A stretch of DNA of 64,000 nt, from NCBI GenBank assembly GCA_029962745.1, contig CM057159.1, forward strand, positions 31,713,377-31,777,376, read 5' to 3'. Positions within the stretch are counted from its first letter, which is position 1; each line of letters opens with the position of its first letter. Shown piece after piece: positions 63,932 through 64,000 of the stretch. The translations under genes were made by a program, and so were the position numbers. Under the pieces are notes generated by a model. That model saw only the letters and a list, made by a program, of their open reading frames with translations. It was not told where the DNA came from and did no database searches. The DNA is from Echinometra lucunter. Its lineage: Eukaryota; Echinodermata; Echinoidea; Camarodonta; Echinometridae.

Positions 63932-64000
63932 GGCATCATCTACGGGAGCGATAAATACTCAGATACTAAAGCGAAAGAAGTTCTGTTGTACAAACCGATT
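63932..64000 (+). CDS. Possible further exon, cut by the window end
   Basis: After GCGAAAGTAG the sequence is open as GIIYGSDKYSDTKAKEVLLY KPI to the last base, which has coding character. The phase does not follow directly from 63558 in the preferred frame; an unseen small exon between them, or the alternative frame, would be needed. A direct join in phase 1 would instead stop after GHHLRER. Confidence 0.3.

Noticed and set aside
1..64000. CRISPR arrays, operons, ribosome-binding sites and other prokaryotic systems
   Set aside because: Spliced genes, microsatellites and eukaryotic transposons show this is animal nuclear DNA; tandem arrays lack regular repeat-spacer structure.
1..64000. tRNA or rRNA genes
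   Set aside because: I found no convincing cloverleaf with A and B boxes and no rRNA-like block by eye. A covariance-model scan would be decisive; a hit would overturn this.

Overview
The window looks like an AT-rich, repeat-laden animal genome scaffold, with introns of kilobases, GT-AG splicing, dense microsatellites, many short inverted-repeat DNA transposons, LINE relics and one 500-bp run of N. The dominant gene encodes tandem coagulation factor 5/8 type C (discoidin) domains. Together with the repeat types this suggests a marine deuterostome, most likely an echinoderm such as a sea urchin. That placement is inference; nothing here fixes the species.

Main gene (+ strand, 4796-49037). A TATA box at 4699-4706 precedes a short 5' leader, a signal-peptide exon and 17 further exons. 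I rebuilt the model by joining exons at GT/AG boundaries. The coding lengths sum to 2958 nt, which is exactly 986 codons including the stop, and every junction keeps frame. The product is a predicted secreted protein of 985 residues: a signal peptide followed by six discoidin domains of about 155-165 residues and nothing else. All domain-to-domain introns are phase 1, and the intron before each domain's last third is phase 0. The intron inside the first half of each domain is at one position in domains 1-3, shifted downstream in domain 4, absent in domain 5 and shifted further in domain 6.

Introns and upstream sequence. 1-4600 holds an L1/Tx1-like LINE ORF2 relic (minus strand), a degenerate TTCGTTATTCCGAAGG tandem array and low-complexity DNA. 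The introns carry a TA-flanked MITE rich in TGCACC (6027-6377), an AGACGTCT-rich inverted-repeat element (about 15854-16441), two LINE reverse-transcriptase relics (16780-18560), a higher-order trinucleotide array (22155-22680), a foldback followed by a 156-bp tandem repeat (24880-26790), a hAT-like element with a perfect 8-bp target duplication (30581-32404), a nested set of three elements (32823-34925), a 1.8-kb element with an internal repeated palindrome (35941-37758), several TTAA-flanked MITEs and another reverse-transcriptase relic (44250-44525).

Downstream (49038-64000). After the discoidin gene come a long (GAA)/(GTA) array, candidate polyadenylation signals, two GGGCC-ended MITEs and a large foldback (50870-51463). 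A probable 3'-terminal coding exon of an unidentified minus-strand gene lies at 57636-57764, beside the assembly gap (57898-58397). A THAP-like zinc-finger exon sits inside an inverted-repeat-bounded segment (60089-60787), a homopolymer-bounded element lies at 61310-61871, and exons of an unidentified plus-strand gene begin at 62448 and run off the window.
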